Assembly: GCA_963819885.1 (NCBI GenBank)
Contig: CAWFXV010000016.1
Span: forward strand, 8,555 to 72,554
Reading direction: 5' to 3'
DNA from: JACVRX01 sp963819885
GTDB lineage: Bacteria; Actinomycetota; Actinomycetes; Jiangellales; Jiangellaceae
DNA: 64,000 nt
The first letter of the stretch is position 1. Every line of letters starts with the position of its first letter. Under the pieces are notes generated by a model. The model did no database searches. It was not told the origin of the DNA and saw nothing but the letters and a program-made list of their open reading frames with translations. Made by a program: the position numbers and the translations under genes. Shown piece after piece: positions 27,376-38,333 of the stretch.

Positions 27376-28913
27376 TCAGTATGCGCCCGTGCCCCGGATA
27401 ACAACGCTCACGGTCTGCCACAGCAGGCGGAGGTCGGTCAAGAAGGTCCAGTTGTCGACGTATCGGAGATCGAGCCGGACTGTCTCATCCCAGTTAAGGC
27501 GTGGATCGTCCGCTGACCTGCCACAGCCCCGTCATCCCGGGCCGTACGAGCAGCCGACGGTGCTCGAGCTTGCCATACTCCGCGACCTCGTCCGGCAGGG
27601 GTGGGCGCGGACCTACCAACGACATGTGGCCAAGCACCACGTTGATCAGTTGCGGCAACTCGTCCATCGATGTCTTGCGCAACAGACTGACCCAGCCGAG
27701 TCACCCGCGGATCGTTCCGGAGTTTGAACATCAGTCCCGTCGTTCTCGTTCGAGCCAAGGAGGTCGTCGCGGAGATCGTCGGCGTTCGCGACCATGGTCC
27801 GGAACTTGAACATGGTGAACGGTCGGCCGCCGATTCCGATGCGGGTGTGCCGGTAGAAGGCTGGACCGCTGCTGGTCGCCCGAATTGCCACCCCGACGAC
27901 GGTCATCGGCACTGCAAGTATCACCAGCAGGAAGGCAGCTGCGATCCGGTCGACGACGGCCTTGGCGAGGCGGCGCGGCCCGTGCCGAGGAACCGATCGC
28001 AGGTGCAGCAAGGTGACGATTCCGGCCCGGTCGAACGACATGCGATGCGAGGCAATGTCGACCAGACCAGGTGCGGTCACCAGATCGATCCCTCGGTCAT
28101 GCAGCGCCCAGGAAAGCGCACGCAGCCGATCACCGGAGAAGATCGACGCCCCCACTACACAGATGGTGTCGGCGTTCAGCCGCTGCGCAACGTCGAGCAC
28201 GGTGTCGACGGCCGCTCCCCCGCGAAGGCCATCCGCGTCGGCGTCGGGATCAATCCGGATTTCGGCCCCGACTGGGATGTCCTCGACGAGGGTGCCCCCT
28301 TCGGTGCACGCTCCGACCACCACCATCGGGTGGTCAGTGACCCGTGCGAGTTGGTCGACCAGCTCGGTGATCGCTTCGCCCCCACCGACAGCGACGACCC
28401 GTCGCATCCCAATACCAGCTCGTCTGAGGTAGCGCAGCCGCAGGGCAACGGCCCGCCGGGTCGCCCATCGATATCGCGAACACCAGGGGCGCGACGACCA
28501 CGACGGTGGTCAGGGCGACCTCTCGCTCGAGGAGAGCGGACACCACGGCGAACAACGCGACCAGCATGATCACGGCCCGCCCGATGAGTCGCTGGCTGTC
28601 GCGAGCGGTCATGCCCGCCTTGGTGTAGCAGCCGAGCGCAGCGAGCAGAACCGGCCACGCCAACGCCGCCCCGGACGGCCCGAAGAACACTGCCAGCGGG
28701 TGCGTCGTGGGGAAGATGAGCTGGCTGGCAGTCAACGCCACGATCACGGCGAGCGTGTCGCCGGCGATGACCGCCGCTGCGAGCCATCGCGGCACGTGAA
28801 CCCGTGGCCGCGCGCCGTCGCGGGCAACAGCTGCTGGCCCGTGTGGCGAGCCGCGAGAAACCCATGCGACGTCGCGTGCGTGCGCCAGCAGGGTCGTGAC
28901 CGACCGCTGTCAT
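27376..28913 (-). CDS. Polyprenyl-phosphate glycosyl-1-phosphate transferase (frameshifted)
   Basis: A membrane phosphoglycosyltransferase that loads the first sugar phosphate onto the lipid carrier, priming exopolysaccharide or O-antigen synthesis. The start at 28913 follows GGGGGGAAAG. Four N-terminal hydrophobic segments (WLAAAVIAGDTLAVIVAL, LAWPVLLAALGCY, AVIMLVALFAVVSALL, TTVVVVAPLVFAIS) lead to a nucleotide-binding-like domain (RRVVAVGGGEAI). One more helix and the catalytic domain follow: FKFRTMVANAD, KTSMDELPQLINVVLG, MSLVGPRPPLPDEV and RPGMTGLWQVSGRS. The true C-terminus (LNWDETVRLDLRYVDNW...) ends at the TGA at 27378. Four shifts (near 28790, 28440, 27740 and 27507) break the frame. 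About 510 residues once corrected. Confidence 0.85.
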
Positions 28914-29182
28914 CTTTCCCCCCAGGCCCTGCAACCCCCAGCCGCTGCGGGTTCCCGGCCCGCAGCGGATCCATCAGATCAGGGACTATACGCACCGCGC
29001 GGCCGCGCTCGCCATGTCCCCGGAAAGAAACGTGTTCGCGGCGTGTCCGAGCCCCGAGGAATGCAGGCCCGGGCTTCGCTGGACGACCCGATGTCGACGG
29101 ATCTGACCACACCAGTTACCCTCGACCCGAGCGATCTGGTCTTGGGGGGCCAGGTACATCAGATCTACTTGGCGGGGGGCCA

Positions 29183-30238
29183 ATGCGTGTTCTCGTTGCG
29201 GGCGACCGCGGCTATCTCGGCGCCGTGATCGTCCCGTTTCTCCAGCAAGCCGGTCACGACGTCGTCGGGCTCGACGCGGGCTGGTATGACGGCTGCGATT
29301 TCGGCCCACCGCCGTCAGGCTACGAGCAGCGCACCGGCGACATCCGCGATGTTCACCCCGATGAGCTCGCCGGCCTGGACGCAGTCGTCAACCTTGCGGC
29401 CGTCTCCAACGACCCGGTGGGTGATTTGAACCCGGAGGCCACCTACTCGGTGAACGCCGACGGTGCGATTCACCTCGGCCGGATGGCGAAGGCCGCCGGC
29501 GTCCCGAGGTACGTGTTCTCGTCGTCCTGCTCGCTCTACGGAGCCGCTGCCGACCGACGCGCCGTGCGCCGAGGACGCGCCGTTCAACCCAGTGACGCCG
29601 TACGGCGAGAGCAAGGTGCTGGCCGAGGCCGGGCTATCGGAGCTGGCCGACGACGACTTCAGCCCCACCTATCTGAGAAACGCGACGGCGTACGGATCCT
29701 CTCCCCGGCTGCGGGCCGACATCGTCGTCAACAACCTCACCGGCATCGCCGTTCACCCGCGGCGAGGTCCGGCTGCAGAGCGACGGCAGCCCGTGGCGAC
29801 CGCTGGTGCATGCCGAGGACATCGCACGCGCGTTCCTCGCTGTTCTCGAGGCGCCGCGCGACGGTCGTGCACAACCAGGCATTCAACGTCGGCCGCGACG
29901 AGGACGTCGTCCAGATCCGCGACATCGCCACGCTGGTCGCCGATGCACTCGATGCGCCGGTCACCTTCGCTGCTGGCGCCGGCCCGGACAAGCGTGACTA
30001 TCGAGTGGACTTCACCAAGATCAGGCAGATTGCCTTCCCGCCTTCAAACCGGAGTGGACCGTCGCGGACGGGATCGACGAGCTCGCCAGGGACATGCGAC
30101 GGTTCGGCCTTTCCAGCTGAAGACTTCGAGGGCCCGCGCTACGTCCGGCTGGCCAAGATCCGGGAGCTCATGGCAGCCGGCCGGCTCGACGACGACCTGC
30201 GCATGCACTCCGCACCTGCTGTGGTGGGCAGACCATGA
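29183..30238 (+). CDS. NAD-dependent sugar-nucleotide epimerase/dehydratase (frameshifted)
   Basis: An extended short-chain dehydrogenase acting on nucleotide sugars. It opens with MRVLVAGDRGYLGAVIVPFL, a Rossmann GxxGxxG variant in which DRG replaces GAG. NLAAVSNDPVG, the catalytic serine region FSSSCSLYG and the YxxxK motif in PYGESKVLAE follow. The C-terminal third has LVHAEDIARAFL, AFNVGRDED and the substrate-binding region to ARDMRRFGL. The frame changes at about 29545, 29765, 29865 and 30040. Corrected length is about 350 residues. The last residues overlap the next start (ATGA). The exact reaction cannot be told from sequence. It heads the plus-strand sugar-modification genes. Confidence 0.8.
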   Translation: MRVLVAGDRGYLGAVIVPFLQQAGHDVVGLDAGWYDGCDFGPPPSGYEQRTGDIRDVHPDELAGLDAVVNLAAVSNDPVGDLNPEATYSVNADGAIHLGRMAKAAGVPRYVFSSSCSLYGAAADRRAVRRGRAVQPSDAVRREQGAGRGRAIGAGRRRLQPHLSEKRDGVRILSPAAGRHRRQQPHRHRRSPAARSGCRATAARGDRWCMPRTSHARSSLFSRRRATVVHNQAFNVGRDEDVVQIRDIATLVADALDAPVTFAAGAGPDKRDYRVDFTKIRQIAFPPSNRSGPSRTGSTSSPGTCDGSAFPAEDFEGPRYVRLAKIRELMAAGRLDDDLRMHSAPAVVGRP

Positions 30239-31464
30239 TCACGCCGCGCTGCCGTCTGTGCTCGACCGAACTCACGCAGACCTTCGTCGACCTCGGCATG
30301 TCGCCGCCGTGCGAGAGCTACCTCAGCGCCGAGCAGCTCGATCAGGGCGAGATGTTCTATCCGCTGCACGTCCGGGTGTGTTCGGAGTGCCTGCTCGTCC
30401 AGCTGCCGGCATATATCCCAGCTGAGGACATCTTCAGTCACTACGCCTACTTCTCGTCGTACAGCGACTCGTGGGTCGCCCACGCGCAGTCGTTTCGTCG
30501 ATTCGTCGATCAGCCGGCTGGGCTTGACGGGCGACTCGTTCGTCGTCGAGGTGGCCAGTAATGACGGTTACCTGCTTCAGCACGTCGTCGAGCGGGGTAT
30601 CCGCGCCCTCGGTATCGAGCCGGCAAGCAACGTCGCCGAGGTGCGGTGACCGGGGGATCCCCACCGAGGTGCTGTTCCTCGGCGAGGAGGTAGGCAGCAA
30701 GATCGCCAGCGAGCACGGCCCGGCCGACTTGGTGGTCGCCAACAATGTCTTCGCCCACGTGCCGGACATCGTGGACTTCGCCAAGGGGTTGCGGGCACTG
30801 GTCGCCGATGACGGATACGTCAGCATCGAGATCCCCCACCTGCAGCGACTGATCGACGGCCGACTGTACGACACGATCTACCACGAGCATTTCTCCTACT
30901 TGTCGCTCTTGACGACACAGCGGGTGCTGGCCGCCGCCGGGCTCAGCGTGGTCGACGTCGAAGAGCTCCCGACGCATGGTGGGTCGCTGCGAACCTGGTC
31001 GACGCCGATCGAGGCCGGGCAGGAACCGAGCACCGCTGTTGCGGACGTGCTTGCCGCCGAAGCGGCAGCTGGTCTGAATACGCTGGCTGGGCACGCGGGC
31101 TTCGCCGGCGAGGTCGCCGGTGCGCGCAACGATCTCGTCGACTTCCTCGTGGAACGTTCTCGAGAAGGCGCTTCGGGTCGCCGGCTACGGCGCCCCGGGC
31201 AAGGGAAACACCCTGCTCAACCACGCCGGCGTTCGATCCGACCTACTGGCGTTCACCGTCGACCGCAACCCGTTCAAGCATGGAAAGTACCTGCCCGGCA
31301 CGCACATCCCGATCCATCCGGTCGAGCGGCTGGCCGAGGAACGGCCTGATTACGTGCTGATTCTCCCGTGGAATCTCAAGGCGGAGATCTCGGCGCAACT
31401 TTCCTATGTTCGCGAGTGGGGTGGGCAGCTCGTCGTGCCGCTGCCAATGCTCGAGGTTTTTTGA
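30235..31464 (+). CDS. Zinc-binding class I C-methyltransferase for nucleotide sugars (frameshifted)
   Basis: It resembles the TDP-4-keto-sugar C-3 methyltransferase family (TylC3-like). An N-terminal zinc-binding domain (CRLCSTE ... CSECLLVQ, residues ~5-50) is followed by the SAM fold (VVEVASNDGYLLQH, near residue 110) and VVANNVFAHVPD. The histidine-rich catalytic segment YHEHFSYLSL follows, and the C-terminal methyltransferase-associated domain (GYGAPGKGNTLLNH, FTVDRNPFKHGKYLPG, LILPWNLKAEI). Three frame changes (near 30500, 30650 and 31150) are needed. Corrected length is about 410 residues, normal for the family. It suggests that the surface glycan contains a C-branched sugar. Coupled to the epimerase upstream. 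Confidence 0.85.
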
Positions 31465-31487
31465 TCGGATCTGGGGGAGCTTCAACT

Positions 31488-32329
31488 ATGAAGGTAGTGC
31501 TCTTCTGCGGCGGCCTGGGCCTGCGCATGCGTTCGAGCGACGATTCCGCGCCCGAAGCCGATGATGCCGATCGGGCATCGGCCGGTGCTCTGGCACGTCA
31601 TGCGCTATTACGCCCACTTCGGGCACACCGATTTCATCCTCTGCCTGGGATACGGCGCACGTGCGGTCAAGGACTATTTCCTGAACTACCACGAGACCCA
31701 CTCCAACGACTTCGTCCTGACCAAGGGCGGGGAACACATCGAACTGCTCGGCAGCGACATCAGCGAGTGGAGCATCACCTTCATCGACACCGGCATCGAC
31801 ACCGCTATCGGTGAGCGGTTGCGGCGGGTGCGGCGATACCTCGACGACGACGAGATCTTCCTGGCGAACTACGGCGACGTGCTGACCGATGCGCCGCTGA
31901 ACGACATCATCGACGAAGTGGCGACAAGCGACGTGGCCGGCAGTCTGCTCGCCGTGCCGCCGCAGGACTCCTTCCACGTCGTCGACATCAACAGCGACGT
32001 CACGGATTACCGCATTTACGCCTGCGGCCGAGATGAACATGCGGATCAACGGGGGCTACTTCGTGCTCAAGCAGGACATCTTCGAGTACCTGAACGAGGG
32101 CGAGGACCTCGTCATGAACGCGTGTGTACGCGCCGCCGAGGACGGTCGCATGCTCGCCATCCCGTACGACGGCTTCTGGGCCGCGATGGACACCCTGAAG
32201 GAGCGGTCGTGGCTGGAGGATCTCTACCGCACCGGTCGGAGCCCATGGGCGGTCTGGCAAGAGCATTCGCCAACTGCTGGTCGCCGGATCGCCGCACTCG
32301 ACGTCCCCGACATCAACGGAAGCCGCTAG
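31488..32329 (+). CDS. rfbF: Glucose-1-phosphate cytidylyltransferase (frameshifted)
   Basis: Makes CDP-glucose from glucose 1-phosphate and CTP, the first step to CDP-3,6-dideoxy and related sugars. The start is the ATG at 31488 behind a GGGGGAG ribosome site. The nucleotidyltransferase motif VVLFCGGLGLRMR (residues ~3-15) is followed after one shift (~31550) by KPMMPIGHRPVLWHVM and YYAHFGHTDFILCLGYG, DTGIDTAIGERLRRV, FLANYGDVL (metal aspartate), FEYLNEGEDLV and YDGFWAAMDTLKE. A second shift lies near 32025. Corrected length is about 280 residues, as in RfbF. It lies directly before the PIG-L deacetylase. Confidence 0.87.
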
Positions 32330-32981
32330 GTGATCACGCTCCAGTTGCCGTCCGGCGCACTTGCGGATCGTCTGTCTCGGCGCACATCCCGACGACGTGG
32401 AAATTGGCTGTGGCGGGACCTTGCTCACCCTTGCGGAGTCGAGGGACGTCCGTGCGGTCGTCGCCATTGCGACCGGCTCCGGAAGCCGGCACGACGAGGC
32501 GGTCAAGTCGACGGCGCGCTTCCTGCCCGGTGCGGATGCCGACGTACGCATCATGGGCCTTCGCGACGGGTTCCTGCCCACCCACTGGGGTGCGGTAAAG
32601 GAAGCCTTGGAGCAGGTGTCGACGTCGATGACCGCCGACATCGTGTTCGCACCGCGCCCCGACGATGCCCATCAGGATCACCGCCTGATCGCAGAACTCG
32701 CACCGACCGTGTGGCGAGATGCCTTGGTGCTCCACTACGAGATCCCGAAATGGGACGGCGACCTCGGCAGAGTGAGCCACTATGTGGCGCTCGAGCCCGA
32801 GATTGCCCGCCGCAAGGTGGAACTTCTCCACGAGTGCTTCCCGTCGCAAGCGGGCCGCGACTGGTGGGATGACGAGACCTTCCTGTCATTGATGCGAATA
32901 CGCGGAGTCGAGTGCAGGAGCCGATACGCCGAAGGGTTCACTGTGACCAAAGCAGTGCTATTACTACGGGGGGATAGATAA
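32330..32981 (+). CDS. PIG-L family deacetylase
   Basis: A zinc-dependent deacetylase of the PIG-L/LmbE/MshB type, which removes acetyl groups from N-acetyl sugars. The zinc motif AHPDDVEIGCGGT comes at residue ~15 and the second zinc histidine in PDDAHQDHR near residue 110. EIPKWDGD and HECFPSQ are further conserved positions. The GTG at 32330 directly follows the RfbF stop. One shift before 32361 joins it to the main body; alternatively a TTG at 32361 starts an intact 206-residue protein. The position among sugar-nucleotide genes suggests it acts on a sugar precursor of the surface glycan rather than on mycothiol. Confidence 0.85.
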
Positions 32982-33057
32982 AAATGATGAATTCGCCAGG
33001 TTTGATGCGGCTCGTGCCATCGAGCCGACTGCGCCGACTCTAAGTTGCGCTCCGGCT

Positions 33058-34359
33058 TTGATTTCGCGTTTTACCGCCACCGGATTGCTGGCGGTCGGGT
33101 TGGCTGGGTCGTTGGTCGTAGGAAGCTGCGCAAGCGACGCTTCTCAACCGCCGACACCATGCGAGCAGGCTATTGAGGCGTGTGCGACGAAGATTTCCGA
33201 CGAACTACCGCCGGGAGTGACATTGCGAGAACCCGATGGCTCCTATCCCGCCGGGCTCCCGAACGATCAGACGTTCTTTCCTCTCGGGGTGTGGCTCGAG
33301 ACCGTTGTGGATAAAGCCGACGTCTTGCAGGACCGATCGATCGGATTGAACCTCTATGTCGCGTTGGCTCTCGATCCCCTCACTGACCTCGACACGATCG
33401 AATCCAACGGGATGCACCTGCTCGTCCAGGCCGACGAGTGGTTGGGTGACCCGAGAGCCGATCATCCCGCCGTGGACGGTTGGCTGGTGTACGACGAGGC
33501 GGACCTCATGTACGGACCCGGCTGGGACGATTGGAATGGGGTCCAGGGGTGGAACACTTGCATCCCAACACAGGATGAGGGTGGCCACTGTGGCTACACC
33601 GTCATGGAGCACTTCAACGACCTGCTGCCCACTCGTGTGTTGCGCTACGCAAATTACGGTTTCGGACTGGTCCGCTTCGAGTCCGACACGGAAGCCGACG
33701 TATTTATCAACGGTGGCTTCCAAGACGTCGTTTCGGCTGACGATTACGCGTTCACCCGTCCAGATGCGGATGCCGGCGACCGCCGAGGAGCGTCCTACGG
33801 GTCAACGGTGGAGCGCATCCGTATGCTCGATGGGCTCGATGGCAAGAGACAGCCGGTGTGGGCCTTCGTCGAAGTCGGCCACCCCTTCAAAGAGGACGCA
33901 GCCCCGACGATCACCGCAGCTCAGGTGCGCTCTGCGGTGTGGCATTCCGTAATCGCCGGTGCGCGGGGGATCGTCTACTTCAACCACAGCTTTGGCGGAT
34001 CGTGCCCGACCTCAAGTGTGCTGCGTACGCGGTGTGATTCGGAGATGACGCCAGCCGTCGCCGATGTGAACTCGCAGATCACCGAGTTGGCCTCCGTATT
34101 GAACGGCCCGTTCGCGGACGGCTACATCACTGCGAAAGGACCAGCAAACGTGATGGCGAAACTTGGCCCCGACGGTGCGTGGTACGTCTTCGCCGGTGCT
34201 ACGACGGCCGGTACAGAACGTAGCGAGGTGACGTTCACCGTCGCCGCCGGTTCTACTGTTGATGTCCTCTACGAGGATCGACAACTGACCGTAAAGGACG
34301 GGCAGTTTGTCGATGCACTTGCCGACGGAAACAGCGTTCATATCTATCGGGTGACGTGA
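33058..34359 (+). CDS. Secreted lipoprotein of unknown function, possible glycosidase fold
   Basis: I do not recognise a named family. The protein is 433 residues from a TTG at 33058. A better start is the ATG at 32984 (MMNSPGLMRLVPSSRLRR), which runs into a stop at 33041, so a one-base error would join them. The N-terminus is a signal peptide with a lipobox-like VVGSC near residue 24, followed by a cysteine-containing stretch (CEQAIEACATK). The body (FFPLGVWLE, DEWLG, DGWLVYDEADLMYG, VWAFVEVGH, HSVIAGARGIVYFNHSF) has the strand-ending acid and aromatic residues of a TIM-barrel glycoside hydrolase such as GH42-like or DUF4434-type proteins. The C-terminal ~80 residues look like an Ig-like module (TFTVAAGSTVDVLYEDR). 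Overlaps the next gene. Confidence 0.6.
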   Translation: MISRFTATGLLAVGLAGSLVVGSCASDASQPPTPCEQAIEACATKISDELPPGVTLREPDGSYPAGLPNDQTFFPLGVWLETVVDKADVLQDRSIGLNLYVALALDPLTDLDTIESNGMHLLVQADEWLGDPRADHPAVDGWLVYDEADLMYGPGWDDWNGVQGWNTCIPTQDEGGHCGYTVMEHFNDLLPTRVLRYANYGFGLVRFESDTEADVFINGGFQDVVSADDYAFTRPDADAGDRRGASYGSTVERIRMLDGLDGKRQPVWAFVEVGHPFKEDAAPTITAAQVRSAVWHSVIAGARGIVYFNHSFGGSCPTSSVLRTRCDSEMTPAVADVNSQITELASVLNGPFADGYITAKGPANVMAKLGPDGAWYVFAGATTAGTERSEVTFTVAAGSTVDVLYEDRQLTVKDGQFVDALADGNSVHIYRVT

Positions 34360-37300
34360 TGGTGACGATGCGTGATGACATTGGGGCTGCGGTCCATGGC
34401 GACTTCCGCGAGCACCGGAGGTGGCTGGTTGGACTCCTGGTGATCCTGGTGCTTCTGACGCCCGGGCTCGTATCCGTCCCGCCAGCGGTGGCCGCGCCGC
34501 CTGCCGACTTCCAGACCTCGCTGGTGATCGGCGATGGCCTCGACGGCCCGTCCGGTTTCGAGATCGCACCGGACGGGCGGATCTTCATCCTTGAGCGCGC
34601 AGGGAAGATCAAGATAGTCAAGAACGGGCAGCTGCTGCCGACCCCGTTCGCCGACCTGCCGTCGGAGGATACGGGCGACCGCGGACTGATCGGCATCGCG
34701 TTTGACCCCGACTTCGGAGTGTCCAACCACTACGTCTACTTCTATTACACCGGGCACGATCTGCTGAACCACTTAGTCCGGTTCAGTGCGGCGGCCGACG
34801 TCGGAACGGACGGTCCGTTCGAGCTGTTCCGGACCTCCTCGCCGTCCCAGCTTCTGCACGTCGGCGGGAGCATCCGGTTCGGACCGGATGGCAAGTTGTA
34901 CTTCGCGGTAGGCGACAATGGCATATGGGCCGAATGCCCAGGATCTGAGCAATCCACATGGAAAGATCTTGCGAATCAACAAGGACGGCTCGGTCCCGGC
35001 CGACAACCCGTTCGTCGGACAACCCGGCAAGCTGGACGCGATCTGGGCCTACGGATTCCGCAACCCGTGGCGATTCCAATTCGACAGCGCCACTGGGGAT
35101 CTCTATGGCGGCGACGTCGGCAACTTCAGCTGGGAGGAGATCAACCACATCGTCAAGGGCGCTAACTATGGCTGGCCGATCCATGAAGGCATGTGCGCGT
35201 CCGCATGTACCGGCTACACCGACCCGATCCATGCTTATCCGCATGCAGGAGACAGCTCTGCGGTCACGGGCGGCCCGGTGTACCGCGCTGGAATGTTCCC
35301 GCCCGAGTACGCAGGCGACCTATTCTTCGCTGACTACGCCAAGGGGTTCATCAAGCATGCAGACCTCGACGCCAACGGTAATATCACCGCTGTGCACAGT
35401 TCGACGACCTAGCGGGAAGTGTGGTCGACCTGAAGGTCGCTCCTGACGGCTCGCTGTACTACATCACCTACTACCCCGGTGCTCTATATCGCGTCACCTA
35501 CAACACGGACTCGCACGTGCCTGTCGCCAACGCTTCGGCGGACGTCACCAAAGGCGTCGAGCCGCTCACGGTGCACTTCTCCAGTGCGGGCAGCAGTGAT
35601 CCGGACGACGACCCGCTGAGCTACAACTGGACGTTCGGCGACGGGACGGCCAGCACGGAGGCAAACCCGACGAAGACCTACGCCGCGAAGGGCGTGTATA
35701 CCGCGCGCCTCACCGTGTCGGCGGCCGGGGACCAGACCGCGGCGCAGCCGATCGTGATCCAGGTCGGGCTGCCGCCGGAGCTAACCGTTTCTGCGCCCAC
35801 CGAAGGCCAGCTTTACCAGGCAGGCGACACGATCACCTACAACGCGTTCGCTCGTGACGCGGCGGGTTTCGACCTCGACGATGGGGACATCAAGACCGAG
35901 GTCAGGCTGCATCACGGCACCCATTTCCACCCGTTCGTCGGCCCACTGACGGGTCGAGCTGGTTCGTTCACCATCCCGACGACCGGCGAGGCGTCGGCGG
36001 ACACCTCCTACGAGATCAAGGTGACTGCGACCGACACCAACGGCCTGTCCGCTAGCAAATCGTGAACATCTTTCCGAGGAAGTCGGAGATCAGCCTGGCT
36101 ACGTCACCAGCAGGCCTGGGGCTGATCGTCGACGGTGTGCCGGTCAGCACGCCGCGCATCGTTCACAGGTGTCGAGGGCTTCCAGCGGGAGCTGGCTGCG
36201 CCGAACGCCGCGGTCGCGCGGGACGGCACCGTGCTCCAGTTCGCCGGCTGGTCGGACGGCAAGAGCATCCGCCACGTCATCACAACACCGACGGCCGACA
36301 CCACCTACACCGCGACATACCTGCCGTCGCAGCCGTTCACCGCGCAGTATTACGACAACACGACGTTCTCCGGAGCCCGGTACTGACCAGGCAGGATCCG
36401 AACATCAACTTCGTCTGGGGTGACGGTGCGCCCGACCCGGCCGTTCCCGCTGACGGCTTCTCGGTGCGCTGGACCAAGACCCAGCAGTTTGGCCCGGCCG
36501 GTACAAGTTCACGGCTGTTGCCGACGACGGTGTGCGACTCTACATCGACGGGAGGCGGGTGATCGGCCAATGGCATGGTCCGGCGAACACCGAGTTCAGC
36601 TCACATCGCCGAGCTTGGCGAAGGCAATGCACACGATCAAGATGGACTACGTCGAGCGCGGCGGTGGACGCATTGGCCTCACTCGTTTGGGACAGCGTGC
36701 TCGACCAGCCGACCGACACCTACCGCGCGCAGTACTGGAACATGCAGCCGGGCGTCAACGAGATCCCAGGGACGAGTCCGGAGATCGCGCGCGACGAGGA
36801 CGAGATCGACCACGACTGGGGCGAGGGTTCGCCGGGCGCGAGCATCCCAGCCAACCGGTTCGTCGGCCCGATGGACACGTACGATGAGCTTCGCCCCCGG
36901 CGACCACGAGTTTACGGTCATCGCCGACGACGGCGTGCGCCTGTACGTCGACGGCGTGGCGGTGATCGACAAATGGATCGACCAGGCGCCGACCACATAC
37001 CGCACGCATGCTGCCTCTGGACGGGGGTCCACACAAGTCGTGATGGAGTACTACGAGAACAGTGGCGGGGCGGTGGCCCGCTTGGCCCACGCCCGGTCGG
37101 GGATCCACCACCCACCGAGACCCCGTACCGCGCGGAGTACTGGAACACACCGGACGCGACAGGTGCGCCCAGCTATCCCGGTCGGCCCACCCGACCTCGA
37201 ACGTGACGACGATACGCTCGACTTCGACTGGGGCGGCGGCTCGCCGGGCGCCGGGATCGCGGCGGACCGATTCGTGGCACGTTGGACGAAGACGGTGGCG

Positions 37301-38329
37301 CTCTCGGCTGGCTATACCGGTTCAGCGGGGCCCATGACGACGGAATGCGGGCGTACATCGACAACCTGCCGGTGATTGACAATTGGACCACGGGCAACGT
37401 CGACTACAGCGTGGACAAGGTCGTGCTCGGCGGCACACACGAACTTCGCGTGGAGCATTTTGAGTCAGGCGGAGGAGCGCGAGCTGAGTTCTCCTACGAC
37501 CGGATCGGTGACGTCGTGCCGGTCCGACGGAGGGTACGACGCCAAGTACTTCGCCAACCGAAACCTGGCGGACGCGCCCGTCATTGACCCGCGTGGATGA
37601 CGCCATCGACTTCAACTGGGGTGGCGGCACGCCCGGTGACGGCATGCCCGCGGACAACTTCTCAGCCCGGTGGACCAAGTCGGTGACAGTGGAGGAGGAG
37701 GGTTCGTACAAGTTCACCGTGACCGCTGACGACGGCGTCCGGCTATCGTGGACGGGGAGAAGGTGCTGGACAAGTGGATCCCGCAGAGTGCAACCACCTA
37801 CACCATCGACTCGCCAGTTGACCGCAGGGCACGCACCAGGTCACGCTGGAGTACTTCGAGGCAGGCGGGGACGCGGTCGCGGAGTTCGGCTACGAGAGGA
37901 CTTCCGAGCCGCCTCCGCCGCCGCCCCCGCCTCCTGAGCCGTTCGCTGCGGAGTACTTCGACAACAGTGCGCTCACCGGCAGTGGCGTGCTTACGCGAAC
38001 GGACAACGCGATCGATTTCGACTGGGGCGAGGCTTCACCCGGCTCCGGCAGTTCCCTTCGACCGTTTCTCGGCGCGCTGGACGAGGACGAAGACCTACGC
38101 GGCGGGCACTTATCGGTTCAGCGTGACCGGTGACGACGGAATCCGTGTGCTGGTGGACGGCACGCAGGTCATCGACGGCTGGTTCTACCAGCCGCCAACC
38201 ACGTATACCGCCGAAATCCCATTGTCGGACGGCCAGCACACCGTGATCGTGGAGTATTTCGAACATACCGGCGGCGCCGTGGCCAGGTTCAGCGAGTTGA
38301 AGGTCGCTGATCCGCCACCTCCTGGTTAG
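34356..38329 (+). CDS. Giant secreted PQQ-type sugar dehydrogenase with PKD and five PA14 domains (frameshifted)
   Basis: A conceptual protein of about 1,320 residues, coupled to the upstream lipoprotein gene (GTGA at 34356). A signal segment (WLVGLLVILVLLTPGLVSVP, cleavage near AVA-APP) is followed by a glucose/sorbosone-dehydrogenase propeller (RGLIGIAFDPDFG, WAYGFRNPWRFQFD, NYGWPIHEG) and a PKD domain (PLTVHFSSAGSSDPDDDPLSY). An Ig-like module follows, then five PA14 domains at about 36330-36690, 36710-37110, 37120-37510, 37530-37910 and 37950-38315. Each PA14 repeats the pattern YRAEYW / DFDWGGGSPG / RFSARWTKT / DDGVRLYVDG / EYFE..GGA. A proline run (EPPPPPPPPPEP) precedes the last. About ten shifts break it. 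PA14 domains bind carbohydrate. Confidence 0.8.
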
Positions 38330-38333
38330 TTCG

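Noticed and set aside
27438..27758. Minus-strand open frame within the sugar-transferase end
   Set aside because: It is a frame-shifted shadow. The conserved C-terminus of the transferase (LLVRPGMTGLWQVSGRS) is in the other frame.
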